Of a stretch of 64,000 nt of DNA, positions 15,983-23,993 are shown in pieces. The position numbers and the translations under genes were made by a program. Numbering within the stretch: position 1 is the stretch's first letter; every line of letters begins with the position of its first letter. Source of the DNA: Silvimonas terrae (lineage in GTDB: Bacteria > Pseudomonadota > Gammaproteobacteria > Burkholderiales > Chitinibacteraceae); the NCBI RefSeq assembly GCF_014202765.1, contig NZ_JACHHN010000001.1:208118-272117 (forward strand), given 5' to 3'. The notes under the pieces are model-generated. The model was given only the letters and a program-made list of their open reading frames with translations, was not told the DNA's origin and ran no database searches.

Positions 15983-17161
15983 TCACGCCACCTTAACCGG
16001 TGTTGGCTTCACAATCCACGCATTGAACGCCACCACGGCCATCAGCAAACCAGTACAACCCAAGGCAATGGGCAGCGAGGTGGCGCGTGACAGAAAACCG
16101 ATCGCTGCCGGGCCGGCCAGTATGCCGGTATAGCCGCACATGGTGACCAGCGGCATGGCCGTGCTGGCCGGCACACCCGGGATACGGGCGGAGGCGCTGA
16201 ACAGCACCGGCACCACGTTGGAGGCACCCATGCCCACCAGCACAAAACCGCACAGGCTCAGCCATACCCAAGGTGCGGTGACGATCACACCCAGGCCGAT
16301 GGCGGCCAGCAAACCGCCAATGAACACAATCTTTTGCGGGCCCAGATGGTGGTTGATCCAGTCCCCGGTCAGGCGCCCGCCGGTCATGGCCAGCGAGAAC
16401 GCGGCGTAGCCCAGACCGGCACCCGCTTCGTCCATGCCACGCTCAAAGCGCAGGAACACCGCGCCCCAGTCCAGCATGGCGCCCTCGGTCAGGAAACCGA
16501 AGAAACACAGCATGCCCAACAGCCAGACAATGCCGTGCGGCATGCGGAACCGTTGCTGTTCTGCGTGCTCTGGTTCAGTTTGTGCGTGCGGCAAAAAGTG
16601 GCGGGACTGGTGCAGCGTGGCTGCGGTGAAGGCAATGCCGACCAGGGTGGCGATCAGGGTCATCGACAAGCCGACCTTCAACAGCGCGGCAACGCCGACG
16701 CCGCCCAGCAAGCCGCCAAGCGAGAACAGGCCATGGAAGGAGGACATCAGCGGTTTGCCGGCTTGCAACTCCACAAAAACGGCCTGATTGTTCATGGCCA
16801 CGTCGACCATGCCCAGCAGCGCGCCAAACAGGAAGAGGGCCGCAGCCAGCATAACGGGGTCTGGCGCAATGGCCAGCAACGGTACGGAGATCACCATGGC
16901 CGCGCCGGAGACCAGCAACACTTTGCCGCTGCCATAGCGTTTCATCAGCCAGCCGGTGGCGGGCATGGCCAGCATGGCGCCGCAGCCCAGGGCCAGCAAT
17001 ACGCTACCCAGGGCGGCGTCGTTCAGGTTCAGGCGCAGTTTGGCAAACGGCACCATGGCCGCCCAGGTGGCGTTGGCAATGCCAGTCAGCAAAAACAGCA
17101 AACGTGTGGCGGTGCAAGAAGGTTGCCAGCCCAGGGTGCTGGCGGTGTCTTTCGGTTTCAT
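15983..17161 (-). CDS. MFS transporter
   Basis: A 392-residue inner-membrane protein with about twelve hydrophobic helices, a size usual for the major facilitator superfamily. Visible features are an N-terminal helix (LLFLLTGIANATWAAMVPF) and the loop GWLMKRYGSGKV between helices 2 and 3. Mid-protein there is DWGAVFLRFERGMDEAGAGL, as found in the YbjJ/fucose-permease-like branch. It lies just downstream of a DeoR regulator on the same strand. Sugar or sugar-derivative transport is therefore likely, but neither substrate nor direction can be read from the sequence. Confidence 0.85.
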   Translation of the reverse strand: MKPKDTASTLGWQPSCTATRLLFLLTGIANATWAAMVPFAKLRLNLNDAALGSVLLALGCGAMLAMPATGWLMKRYGSGKVLLVSGAAMVISVPLLAIAPDPVMLAAALFLFGALLGMVDVAMNNQAVFVELQAGKPLMSSFHGLFSLGGLLGGVGVAALLKVGLSMTLIATLVGIAFTAATLHQSRHFLPHAQTEPEHAEQQRFRMPHGIVWLLGMLCFFGFLTEGAMLDWGAVFLRFERGMDEAGAGLGYAAFSLAMTGGRLTGDWINHHLGPQKIVFIGGLLAAIGLGVIVTAPWVWLSLCGFVLVGMGASNVVPVLFSASARIPGVPASTAMPLVTMCGYTGILAGPAAIGFLSRATSLPIALGCTGLLMAVVAFNAWIVKPTPVKVA

Positions 17162-17246
17162 GCGGTTTCCAGTGCGGAGAGTTTCAAGCGGGGGTCAGGC
17201 CGCTCTTGTGGTGCAAGGGACGGATTTGCTTGCGTTTGGCATATTT

Positions 17247-18068
17247 TTATTCGGCACGCAGCACGTTGATTCCTGCATCAGCCAAACTTGTTCCTGATTC
17301 AGCCAGGCGGACCAGAATCTGTGCATCGGCATCGTGTTCGATCACCAGATGTGTCACTTCGGTCAGCGGGGCAATCAGAAACGGCGCACCGGTGCCCAGC
17401 TTTTCATTGGTGGCGACAGCCACAATGGCGCCACTGCTGGCGACCAGTTGCCGCTTGAATGCCACGTCTTCAATGTGACCGCCGCCCAGGCCGGATTCCG
17501 CGCTGATGGCGCAAATGCCCAGAAAGCACAAATCCGGCCGCATCTGCTGGACGTCCAGCAAGGCGCTGGCGCCCAGGGTGCCGCCAGTTTGATGATCCAG
17601 CGTGCCGCCGATCATGATCACGCGCAGATCTTCCCGGCCGACCAGTGCGGCAGCAATGGCGGGTGCGTTGGTGGCGACGGTCAGGCCAATGTCTTCTGGC
17701 AACAATTGGGCAATGGCCAGATTGGTGCTGCCGGCATCCAGAAACACAAATTGTCCGCCCTGGATCAACCGTACGGCGCTGCGCGCCAGGCGCTCTTTGC
17801 GGGCCAGGTTTTCGGCGTTGCGTTCCTTGATGGGTTTGCCTGTAGCCGACATGGCAATGGCGCCGCCATAGACGCGCTGGCACTCGCCATTGGCGGCCAT
17901 TTCCCGCAGATCGCGGCGGATGGAATCTTCGGAAACCGCAAATTCCTGGGCCAGTTCTGCGGCCAGCACACGGCCATCTTGCTGTAAGCGTTCACGGATA
18001 ATCTGATGCCGATCGACCGGCAATGCCGTGCCTGACTTAAAACGTTCACGGCGCTCGTCCACGCTCAT
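17247..18068 (-). CDS. DeoR-family transcriptional regulator
   Basis: About 273 residues. An N-terminal winged helix (RHQIIRERLQQDGRV... SEDSIRRDLREMAANGECQRVYGGA) is followed by the DeoR C-terminal sensor domain. That domain has GGQFVFLDAGSTNLAIAQLL and later FLGICAISAESGLGGGHIEDV, which normally binds a phosphorylated sugar. The ATG at 18068 is preferred (GGGA eight bases upstream); an ATG at 18077 is the alternative. It is followed by the MFS gene, which it probably controls. A strong palindrome at 18135-18158 with an extra half site nearby is a likely autoregulatory operator. Confidence 0.9.
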   Translation of the reverse strand: MSVDERRERFKSGTALPVDRHQIIRERLQQDGRVLAAELAQEFAVSEDSIRRDLREMAANGECQRVYGGAIAMSATGKPIKERNAENLARKERLARSAVRLIQGGQFVFLDAGSTNLAIAQLLPEDIGLTVATNAPAIAAALVGREDLRVIMIGGTLDHQTGGTLGASALLDVQQMRPDLCFLGICAISAESGLGGGHIEDVAFKRQLVASSGAIVAVATNEKLGTGAPFLIAPLTEVTHLVIEHDADAQILVRLAESGTSLADAGINVLRAE

Positions 18069-18134
18069 GGTTAACATCCCGAAAAGTGATCACCAGAAAT
18101 ACTCAATTTCACTAATCGTGCATCAATGTTGATC

Positions 18135-18158
18135 ATCGTGCAAATTTATTTGCACGAT
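18135..18158. promoter_or_regulatory. Likely DeoR operator
   Basis: Arms ATCGTGCAAAT and ATTTGCACGAT are perfect complements around a TT centre. A further direct half site ATCGTGCA lies at 18115-18122, 20 bp (two helix turns) away, between the palindrome and the DeoR start. The remaining gap to the kinase gene at 18437 shows only T-rich direct repeats and no gene. Confidence 0.6.
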
Positions 18159-18436
18159 TTGCCGTGTTTGTGCCGCCGTTTTTGCCTGTTTTTTCCTGTT
18201 TTGGGCCGATAGTGCAAGAAAACATGACATGTGCAACTATGTAAAAAGCAACCAGGGCGACACGTAAAGCGGGTGTTTGTATCTGGCCCAAGGCAGATTT
18301 GTACCGTGGCGTGTCAAACAAGCGCAGGACAATCGACGCTACATTTACGACATTGTCAGTTTCCAATCACATTGCATAATGCGCGCCGGCCGGGCTTGTC
18401 GCCCAGGCACCTGTCTTTGGCAAAAATTCAAAAAAC

Positions 18437-19327
18437 ATGCACGCACACATCACAACAGGCTTGAGATCAGGGGTGGGCAAGGCGCTGGGGCTGGCCGTGC
18501 TCAATGTCGGGTTACTGCCGCTGGCATGGTATTGCGGTGGTTGGCCCGGGGCCGTGTTGTGCGTGCTGTTGCAAATGGTGGTGCTGCTGGCCTGGCGTGC
18601 TTGGGAGCCGCCGCGCAAGACGCCGGATGCCGGGCCGCTGGCAGACCTGGCCCATGAATTGCGCTCGCCGCTTACCGTGTTGGCGGGTGAGATTGAGGCC
18701 ATGCAGATTGGCCTGCGCCAGCCAGATGCCCAGACCCTGGATGCCATGGCGGGCGAAGTCCAGCGCTTGTCGCGCTTGCTGCAAGACCTGGACCGTCTGC
18801 TGGGCCACAGCCGCGCACCAGAGGTGGTGCCAATGCAGATCATCGATGTGGGCACTGTGATCGAACAATTGTTGCAGCGGCACCGCCTCGTCCTGCAACA
18901 AGCGGGGCTCTCTGTCACGCTAAGTCGCCAGCCTGCGCCAGGCGTGTCTGGCGATGCGTTGCGACTGGAGCAGTTGTTCACCAACCTGTTGCAGAACAGC
19001 CTGCGTTATACCGATGCGCCAGGGCAGATCTTGATTCGGGTCGAAGCCACAGCGGGTGGTGTGGTGCAAGTGACCTGGGAAGATAGCTCGCCGGGGGTGC
19101 CAGGTCAGGCGCTGCCGCGTCTGACAGAGCGTTTTTACCGCGTTCCAGGTCACGGCATACCGCACCCGCATGCCAGCGGCCTGGGACTGGCGATTGCCCG
19201 CGCCATTGCCGAAGCGCACAGCGCCACCTTGCAGGCGCGCCACAGCCAGTTGGGTGGACTGTGCTGGGTGCTGCGTATTGAAGCTCAAGAGGAAGTGATC
19301 CATGAAGCCAGTCGTATTGCTGGTTGA
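18437..19327 (+). CDS. Sensor histidine kinase of a two-component system
   Basis: A 296-residue membrane kinase. The N-terminus has one or two short hydrophobic segments (about 17-55) and no real sensor domain. The dimerisation box LADLAHELRSPLTVL carries His73 as phosphate acceptor. The ATP-binding part has an N box (LFTNLLQNSLRYTD), a variant G1 region (EDSSPGVPG instead of DNGPGIP) and GLGLAIARAIAEAHSAT. It overlaps the response-regulator gene downstream by 26 bases. The missing extracellular domain suggests it senses the membrane or works with a partner. The signal is unknown. Confidence 0.9.
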   Translation: MHAHITTGLRSGVGKALGLAVLNVGLLPLAWYCGGWPGAVLCVLLQMVVLLAWRAWEPPRKTPDAGPLADLAHELRSPLTVLAGEIEAMQIGLRQPDAQTLDAMAGEVQRLSRLLQDLDRLLGHSRAPEVVPMQIIDVGTVIEQLLQRHRLVLQQAGLSVTLSRQPAPGVSGDALRLEQLFTNLLQNSLRYTDAPGQILIRVEATAGGVVQVTWEDSSPGVPGQALPRLTERFYRVPGHGIPHPHASGLGLAIARAIAEAHSATLQARHSQLGGLCWVLRIEAQEEVIHEASRIAG

Positions 19328-20018
19328 AGACGAAGCCCCCGTAGCCAGCCTGCTGCTCGAATACCTTGCCAGCGATGGTTTTGAACCGGTCTGGCAAGCC
19401 AGTGGTCATGCTGCGCTGGACTGGCTTGCCCATAACGAAGCCGCGCTGGTTTTGCTGGATCTGGGGCTGCCGGATATCCCTGGCATGGAAGTTTGCCGCC
19501 GGGTGCGCCAGGCATCCGGTCTGCCCATCATCATGCTCACCGGCCGGAATACCGAGATGGATCGTGTGCTGGGGCTGGAACTGGGCGCGGACGATTACGT
19601 GTGCAAGCCGTTCAGCCTGCGTGAGGTCGCGGCGCGGGTGCGTACCGTGTTGCGGCGTGGTCAGCCCACGCCGGTCACGCGGGAAACGCTGACTCTGGAT
19701 GACGACAGCGGCCGCGCGCACGTCGGCGGGCGGGACGTACAACTGACGGTGGTGGAGTTCCAGCTGTTACGACTGATGGTGGCGCGGCCCGGACGCTTGT
19801 TTTCCCGCGCGCAGTTGATTGACGGCATGTACGCCGATGGCCGTGTGGTCACGGAACGCACCGTGGATAGTCATATCCGCAAAATCCGCCAGAAACTTGC
19901 CGTTGTTGCGCCGGAGCATGAGTTCATCCAGTCCGCTTATGGCGCAGGTTACCGCTTTGAAAGTACGCCGCGCCGCAATGGCACGGTGTTGAGCGCTGGC
20001 AATACCTGCCTCGTCTGA
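19302..20018 (+). CDS. OmpR/BaeR-family response regulator
   Basis: A 238-residue regulator. The receiver domain (1-120) has the acidic pair in LLVEDE, phospho-acceptor Asp53 in LVLLDLGLPDIPG and the Lys in DDYVCKPFS. The C-terminal winged helix (about 130-225) has LTVVEFQLLRLMVARPGRLFS and the recognition region RTVDSHIRKIRQKL. It is translated from an ATG at 19302 after AGAGGA, inside the 3' end of the kinase gene, so the pair is tightly coupled. Targets cannot be read here; the genes that follow begin after a terminator-like stem. Confidence 0.93.
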   Translation: MKPVVLLVEDEAPVASLLLEYLASDGFEPVWQASGHAALDWLAHNEAALVLLDLGLPDIPGMEVCRRVRQASGLPIIMLTGRNTEMDRVLGLELGADDYVCKPFSLREVAARVRTVLRRGQPTPVTRETLTLDDDSGRAHVGGRDVQLTVVEFQLLRLMVARPGRLFSRAQLIDGMYADGRVVTERTVDSHIRKIRQKLAVVAPEHEFIQSAYGAGYRFESTPRRNGTVLSAGNTCLV

Positions 20019-20045
20019 GGGACACCTTCTCAGTGTTTTGGATAT

Positions 20046-20089
20046 CGGCCCGGCTGTCCGCGTGGTGAAGCGCGGGCGCCGGGCCGTTT
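20046..20089 (+). terminator. Stem-loop after the two-component genes
   Basis: CGGCCCGGC (20046-20054) pairs perfectly with GCCGGGCCG (20078-20086), followed by only TTTG. It is a plausible but weak Rho-independent terminator because the T run is short. Confidence 0.45.
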
Positions 20090-20208
20090 GCCATTCGCGC
20101 TGATCGCGCACGACTTTCACATTGTTTGCTCATTTGCTGCGCAATTGCTTTGCACACTTCGGGCATAGCGTAACGGGCCTTTGGCCCCGATTGTGGAGTG
20201 AGGCAAAC

Positions 20209-20916
20209 GTGGCAAACCAGGACTTCAGCGATGTCAGACGCCGGCTGTGCCAAGCCGCGTGCATGGCCGGCCTCTTTGCCCTGGCTGGCTGTGCCAGCGG
20301 GCCTACCTCCATTGTGACCCGCCCGGTCCGCGCCTTGCCGCAACCCACGTTGATGGCCATGGACAACCAGGGCTCCATTTTCCAGGCGGCCACAGCGCAG
20401 ATGCTGTACGAGGAAGCGGTGGCCAGCCGGGTGGGCGACACGCTGACCATCCAGATTCAGGAAAGTCTGACCGGCAGCAACAAATCCAACACCAGTGCCA
20501 GCAAGAACGGCAATGTGGCCTTCAAGGGACCGGGTTCCACCTCCTCCATGGGCGGGGTGATCAAAGAGCTGTTTGATCTGAACGTCACTTCTACCGGCTC
20601 GGATAGCTTCAAGGGCACCGGTTCGACCGATAACGCCAACACCATGACCGGCACCTTGTCTGTGTCGGTGATTGACGTCTTGCCCAACGGCTTGCTGGAA
20701 ATCGCCGGTAGCAAGCGCATTGCGGTGAATGGCGATCTGAACCAGTTGCGCTTTTCCGGGCTGGTGAAAAAACGTGATATCAAGGCCGGCAATGTAGTGT
20801 CGTCGCAGAAAGTGGCAGACGTACAACTGGAACAAGTCGGGCAGGGCGTCGTGGCAGATGCCAACACGGTAGGGTGGCTCCAGCGCACCTTCATGAGCGT
20901 GTTGGGCTTCGACTGA
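20209..20916 (+). CDS. flgH: Flagellar L-ring protein FlgH
   Basis: A 235-residue outer-membrane lipoprotein of the basal body ring through which the flagellar rod passes. A lipobox signal (GLFALAGC) is followed by the FlgH core: GSIFQAATAQMLYEEAVASRVGD, LTIQIQESLTGSNKSNTSASK, and GLLEIAGSKRIAVNGDLNQLRFSGLV. The protein ends VGWLQRTFMSVLGF. The GTG at 20209 is chosen because GGAGTGAGG lies just upstream and the resulting length fits the family. No other flagellar gene is visible within the window, which is unusual because flgH normally sits between flgG and flgI. A lipoprotein gene overlaps its stop (TGATG). Confidence 0.9.
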   Translation: MANQDFSDVRRRLCQAACMAGLFALAGCASGPTSIVTRPVRALPQPTLMAMDNQGSIFQAATAQMLYEEAVASRVGDTLTIQIQESLTGSNKSNTSASKNGNVAFKGPGSTSSMGGVIKELFDLNVTSTGSDSFKGTGSTDNANTMTGTLSVSVIDVLPNGLLEIAGSKRIAVNGDLNQLRFSGLVKKRDIKAGNVVSSQKVADVQLEQVGQGVVADANTVGWLQRTFMSVLGFD

Positions 20917-21467
20917 TGGCGCGCATGCGGTTTTATGCCCTGGCGCAGTGGTGCAGCGTGCTCTCTTTGCTGCTGATGCTGACGGGCTGCATTGTGGTGC
21001 CGACCATTCCCGTGGGCGAACTGGTGGCCGCCACCGCAGACGGGATCGCCACTGTGACCTCTGCGGCCAGCGGTGGCGGCAGCAACCAGCCCTTTGAATA
21101 CACCCGGCCTTATCTGTCACTCAAGGAAGTGTGCATTGACTGGAATGAAGTCGTTGCCGTGCCGGATTTTGTGCCCTCGGTGCAATTGCTGCTCAAGCGC
21201 TACGGCGTAGAGAGCCGGGTTTATTCGCCGGGCACGGCGCCCATTGGTTGCGCTGAACTCACCTACACGGCGACCCGCAAGTGGGAGCGTCGCTTTGGCC
21301 GGGACGAAGATTCTTCCTATATGGCCAGCGCTTCTTTAACCCTGCGTCGCAACGGTCAGTTGCTGGGCAGTGCCAGCTACGAATCGGGCAATTACGGTTT
21401 TGATAAATGGAAGAACACGGGGGCCAAGCTGGCCCCGGTGGTCGATACCTTGCTGGCCGGCAATTAG
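20916..21467 (+). CDS. Putative lipoprotein (Sbal_3080-like)
   Basis: A 183-residue protein with a lipoprotein signal (LSLLLMLTGC), so it is probably anchored in the outer membrane. After a linker there is a compact domain with CIDWNEVVAVPDFVPSVQLLLKRYGVESRVY. It continues CAELTYTATRKWERRF...YMASASLTLRRNGQLLGSASY. This pattern resembles the Sbal_3080-type small lipoproteins of unknown function; the match is from memory and moderate. The start overlaps the flgH stop, so it is co-translated with flgH and may be linked to outer-membrane assembly. Confidence 0.65.
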   Translation: MARMRFYALAQWCSVLSLLLMLTGCIVVPTIPVGELVAATADGIATVTSAASGGGSNQPFEYTRPYLSLKEVCIDWNEVVAVPDFVPSVQLLLKRYGVESRVYSPGTAPIGCAELTYTATRKWERRFGRDEDSSYMASASLTLRRNGQLLGSASYESGNYGFDKWKNTGAKLAPVVDTLLAGN

Positions 21468-21474
21468 CGCCGTT

Positions 21475-21545
21475 CACCAAACCCTGTTGACGGCATGTCA
21501 CGCGACGGGGTGTTGTGTCATGAGCCTTGCCAACAGGGTTTGGTG
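21475..21545. repeat. Large inverted repeat after the lipoprotein gene
   Basis: CACCAAACCCTGTTG (21475-21489) is the exact complement of CAACAGGGTTTGGTG (21531-21545). The inner part pairs partly too (GGCATGTCAC with GTGTCATGAGCC). There is no following T run, so it is not a standard terminator. Confidence 0.75.
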
Positions 21546-21628
21546 AGTGGCGCCCGGCAGCCAGACTTGCTTTGGGCTGCTGGTTGCCATTTTGCGCCCC
21601 TGGCGCTTTTTTAACCTGGAGAGTCTCT

Positions 21629-21808
21629 ATGTCACTCACTGTGGGTTCGTCCCTGCCGCCGACCGCACGGCCTGCGGCCACCAGCCGGCCGGCGGTGCAG
21701 CCGCAGCAACAGCAGCACGCGGAAACAGCCCCGGCGGCCAGCAGCTCCCCGATGAGCGCTGCGGCACCGGCTGCGGCCAGCACCTCGTCGGTGAACGTGC
21801 GCGTTTAA
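21629..21808 (+). CDS. Small Pro/Ala/Gln-rich hypothetical protein
   Basis: A 59-residue frame beginning MSLTVGSSLPPTARPAATS, with GGAGAG seven bases before the ATG. It is almost entirely Ala, Pro, Ser, Thr and Gln (a QPQQQQH stretch at about 24-30) and has no hydrophobic helix, so it should be disordered and soluble. No family is recognised. It follows the flgH-lipoprotein pair on the same strand, with a large hairpin in between and a terminator after it. The good ribosome site is the main reason to accept it. Confidence 0.45.
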   Translation: MSLTVGSSLPPTARPAATSRPAVQPQQQQHAETAPAASSSPMSAAAPAAASTSSVNVRV

Positions 21809-21848
21809 TCGCGTACCGGGTCATCATCATGTAGTGCCGGTGACCAAC

Positions 21849-21879
21849 AAAAAAGGCGAGCCGCAAGGCTCGCCTTTTT
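21849..21879. terminator. Bidirectional Rho-independent terminator
   Basis: AAAAGGCGAGCC-GCAA-GGCTCGCCTTTTT, a perfect stem with A and T runs, between the small gene on the plus strand and the convergent reductase gene. Confidence 0.88.
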
Positions 21880-21907
21880 CTTCGTTCCGCCTGCGGGCGG
21901 CAGTCGG

Positions 21908-22465
21908 CTAGCCCAGTTGTTTCTCTACCCAGGCTGCATAACCATTGATGAAGTTTTGCAGGAAGTCCCGGCTACGGTCGGAGGTCAGATTGCCTTCGGC
22001 ATCGAACATGTCGCCGGCATTGCCTACATAAGCTTCAGGTTGTTGCATGCACGGCACGTTCAGAAACACCAGCGACTGACGCAGGTGATGGTTGGCACCA
22101 AAACCACCCACGGCACCGGGGGATACGCTGACCACTGCGCCGGGCTTGCCACTCCAGACTGCCTCACCACGCGGACGGGAACCCACGTCAATGGCGTTTT
22201 TCAGTGCGGCCGGCACAGAGCGGTTGTATTCCGGGGTCACAAACAGCACGGCATCGGCCGCTTTCATCTCGGTACGGAAACGCACGTAGGCAGCCGGCGG
22301 GGCCACGTCGATATCCTCGTTGTACAAGGGCAGATCACCGATTTCCACAATCTGCAGCTTGAGCGAGGGGGGGGCCAGTTTGGCCAGTGCCAGCGCGGTT
22401 TTGCGGTTCAGTGATGCCTTGCGCAGGCTGCCAACCAATACGGCGACGTGACGAACAGTACTCAT
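21908..22465 (-). CDS. NADPH-dependent FMN reductase (NAD(P)H:quinone reductase-like)
   Basis: A 185-residue flavodoxin-like enzyme that reduces FMN, quinones or azo compounds with NAD(P)H. The first strand and phosphate loop read VAVLVGSLRKASLNRK. TPEYNRSVPAALKNAIDVGSR is the flavin-contact motif of the YieF/ChrR/ArsH-related family, and VSVSPGAVGGFGANHHLRQSL follows. The ATG at 22465 has GGAGA upstream. Quinone or chromate detoxification is typical of relatives; the true substrate is not shown. Confidence 0.9.
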   Translation of the reverse strand: MSTVRHVAVLVGSLRKASLNRKTALALAKLAPPSLKLQIVEIGDLPLYNEDIDVAPPAAYVRFRTEMKAADAVLFVTPEYNRSVPAALKNAIDVGSRPRGEAVWSGKPGAVVSVSPGAVGGFGANHHLRQSLVFLNVPCMQQPEAYVGNAGDMFDAEGNLTSDRSRDFLQNFINGYAAWVEKQLG

Positions 22466-22541
22466 GGAGAGGTCTCCTTGATGGGGAAATGGGGCCGGGC
22501 CGGGGCATTGGGCCAGCGGGATGACGCAGCCAGGCTCCGGG

Positions 22542-22796
22542 TCAGGACCAGTCGCTGTCTTCGGGGTCCTCGTCATCCAGTTCATCTTCTTCTTCCAGCT
22601 CCGGATGCAGGATTTCCAGCGCTTCATCATAGGCGCTATCAAGACCCCGGCAGTACTCGGGCTGATCCCAGCCTTCGCGCTCAAAGGACTCGATCATTTC
22701 CAGATAGAAGTCGCGTCGCTGGTCCTTGTCGGTCACGGCTTTTTGCGCCGCGACGATCAAGTCTTCAAAAAGCTCACTGCCACCTTGCCATGACAT
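22542..22796 (-). CDS. Small acidic hypothetical protein
   Basis: An 84-residue protein starting MSWQGGSELFEDLIVAAQKA, with AAGGAG eight bases before the ATG. The body is helical and charged (DQRRDFYLEMIESFEREGWD). The last 20 residues are nearly all Glu and Asp (ending EDPEDSDWS). No family is recognised. The acidic tail may bind a basic partner, or mimic DNA; that is speculation. It lies upstream of the FMN reductase on the same strand with a 76-base gap, so co-transcription is possible. Confidence 0.7.
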   Translation of the reverse strand: MSWQGGSELFEDLIVAAQKAVTDKDQRRDFYLEMIESFEREGWDQPEYCRGLDSAYDEALEILHPELEEEDELDDEDPEDSDWS

Positions 22797-23092
22797 GCGT
22801 TGATCTCCTTGAGGGTTGCAGTACAGCACAAACCGGACGACAGGTGGTCTGCCAGGTGGCAGAGCCCGCGCCAGGCCGCGCCGTTGCTGCGATTTGAATT
22901 TCACATTTCAAACAAATGTTTACGTGCAAACCCCTACAGACACTCTTGATCGGACTCGATATGTTGCATTGCAGCAATAAAGTGGCGTAGGGTCAAGCTG
23001 TTGGCAATCGCGCGTTGCCCACTGCGACAACCGGGTGCGCAAAAAGTGCAATCTGGCTGGGCTTATGTGGTTAGTGCAAGGAGACACGCATC

Positions 23093-23353
23093 ATGCAACA
23101 ACACCGTGGTTATCTGATCGAAACCAGCGCCGAGCTGGATGTGGAAACGCTGGAGTGGTACCCCACGCTGACCATTGGCCTTGCGACTGAAGGGGTAGAC
23201 CCGCAACTGGTTTTCCCGTGGCAACGGGTGTCGCGACCGTCCCAGTATTTCTCTGAGGCCGCCGCCAATGCCGAAGCATTGCGCGTAGCCCGTTTCATCA
23301 TTGAATCAGGTCGTTTGCCTCCGCCACGTCAGGGTGCAGGCCGCACCGCCTGA
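23093..23353 (+). CDS. Small hypothetical protein
   Basis: An 86-residue protein starting MQQHRGYLIETSAELDVETL with AAGGAG just upstream. It looks like one small alpha/beta domain: strands in the first half (WYPTLTIGLATEG) and a helix with SEAAANAEALRVARFIIESG, then a basic Gly/Pro tail. Similar short proteins are common in Betaproteobacteria, but I cannot name a family. It is monocistronic, followed at once by a strong terminator. Confidence 0.72.
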   Translation: MQQHRGYLIETSAELDVETLEWYPTLTIGLATEGVDPQLVFPWQRVSRPSQYFSEAAANAEALRVARFIIESGRLPPPRQGAGRTA

Positions 23354-23365
23354 CGGTAGACATAC

Positions 23366-23398
23366 AAAAGGCGGACCAACAGGTCCGCCTTGTTTTTT
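23366..23398. terminator. Rho-independent terminator
   Basis: AAAAGGCGGACC-AACA-GGTCCGCCTTGTTTTTT, a perfect stem ending the small gene at 23093-23353 and placed to serve the convergent gene at 23423 as well. Confidence 0.85.
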
Positions 23399-23422
23399 GC
23401 TGTCTGCTGCAACCGGCCGCCG

Positions 23423-23647
23423 TTAGCGCGCCAGTTGCAAGGCCAGGTCCGCGCCCCGCGCGGTCATGTGAAACAGCACGTCTTCCGCCTTGCGCATGCT
23501 GGGGTAGGGCCCGCCAATTTCCTCGCCATTCTGGAACAGGTACAAGCCGGCAAAACGGCCTATTCCGGTTTCATCTTCATGGATGCGTTCGCGCAGTTCG
23601 TACCCTTCGTCTTTTCTCCAGGTTCTGGACCAGCGTGTGAGCGTCAT
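23423..23647 (-). CDS. Small hypothetical protein
   Basis: A 74-residue protein starting MTLTRWSRTWRKDEGYELRE. GGGAGA before the ATG at 23647 supports the start. It contains GRFAGLYLFQNGEEIGGPYP, which reads like a small beta sheet, followed by a helix (MRKAEDVLFHMTARGAD). No family is recognised. It stands alone on the minus strand. The 346 bases upstream of it (23648-23993) contain no gene, RNA or clear repeat that I can support. Confidence 0.65.
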   Translation of the reverse strand: MTLTRWSRTWRKDEGYELRERIHEDETGIGRFAGLYLFQNGEEIGGPYPSMRKAEDVLFHMTARGADLALQLAR

Positions 23648-23993
23648 GTTTATCTCCCGATCTTGCCAAAAGCCATGATCTGGCGCGGATAGCGCCAAGT
23701 GGATGGTGCGGCAGATGCCGAAGGCCCGTCGGACCGGTCGCCGATAAGGCGCCAGTGACAGGCAAGAATCAACTCCAGTTGCTTGTGCCATACACTCTGA
23801 GCCAGTGCTGGCACGTTGTCGCCGCCAAACTGGTGATCTGGCTGACGGTTCTCTTTCTGTATGAGTTATAGCCAGGGAACGCCTTGCCTGGCATGAGCCA
23901 TCTGGCGGGCTCACGGCTGGCCCGCATGGATGCTTGGCATGTTCCGACGTACGGTAGGGGATGCCCCGCAATGGGGCACCAGGTTGTTGGCGC

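Noticed and set aside
22448-22897. A 149-codon plus-strand frame over the FMN reductase start and the small acidic gene
   Set aside because: Antisense to two genes that have good ribosome sites; no motif.
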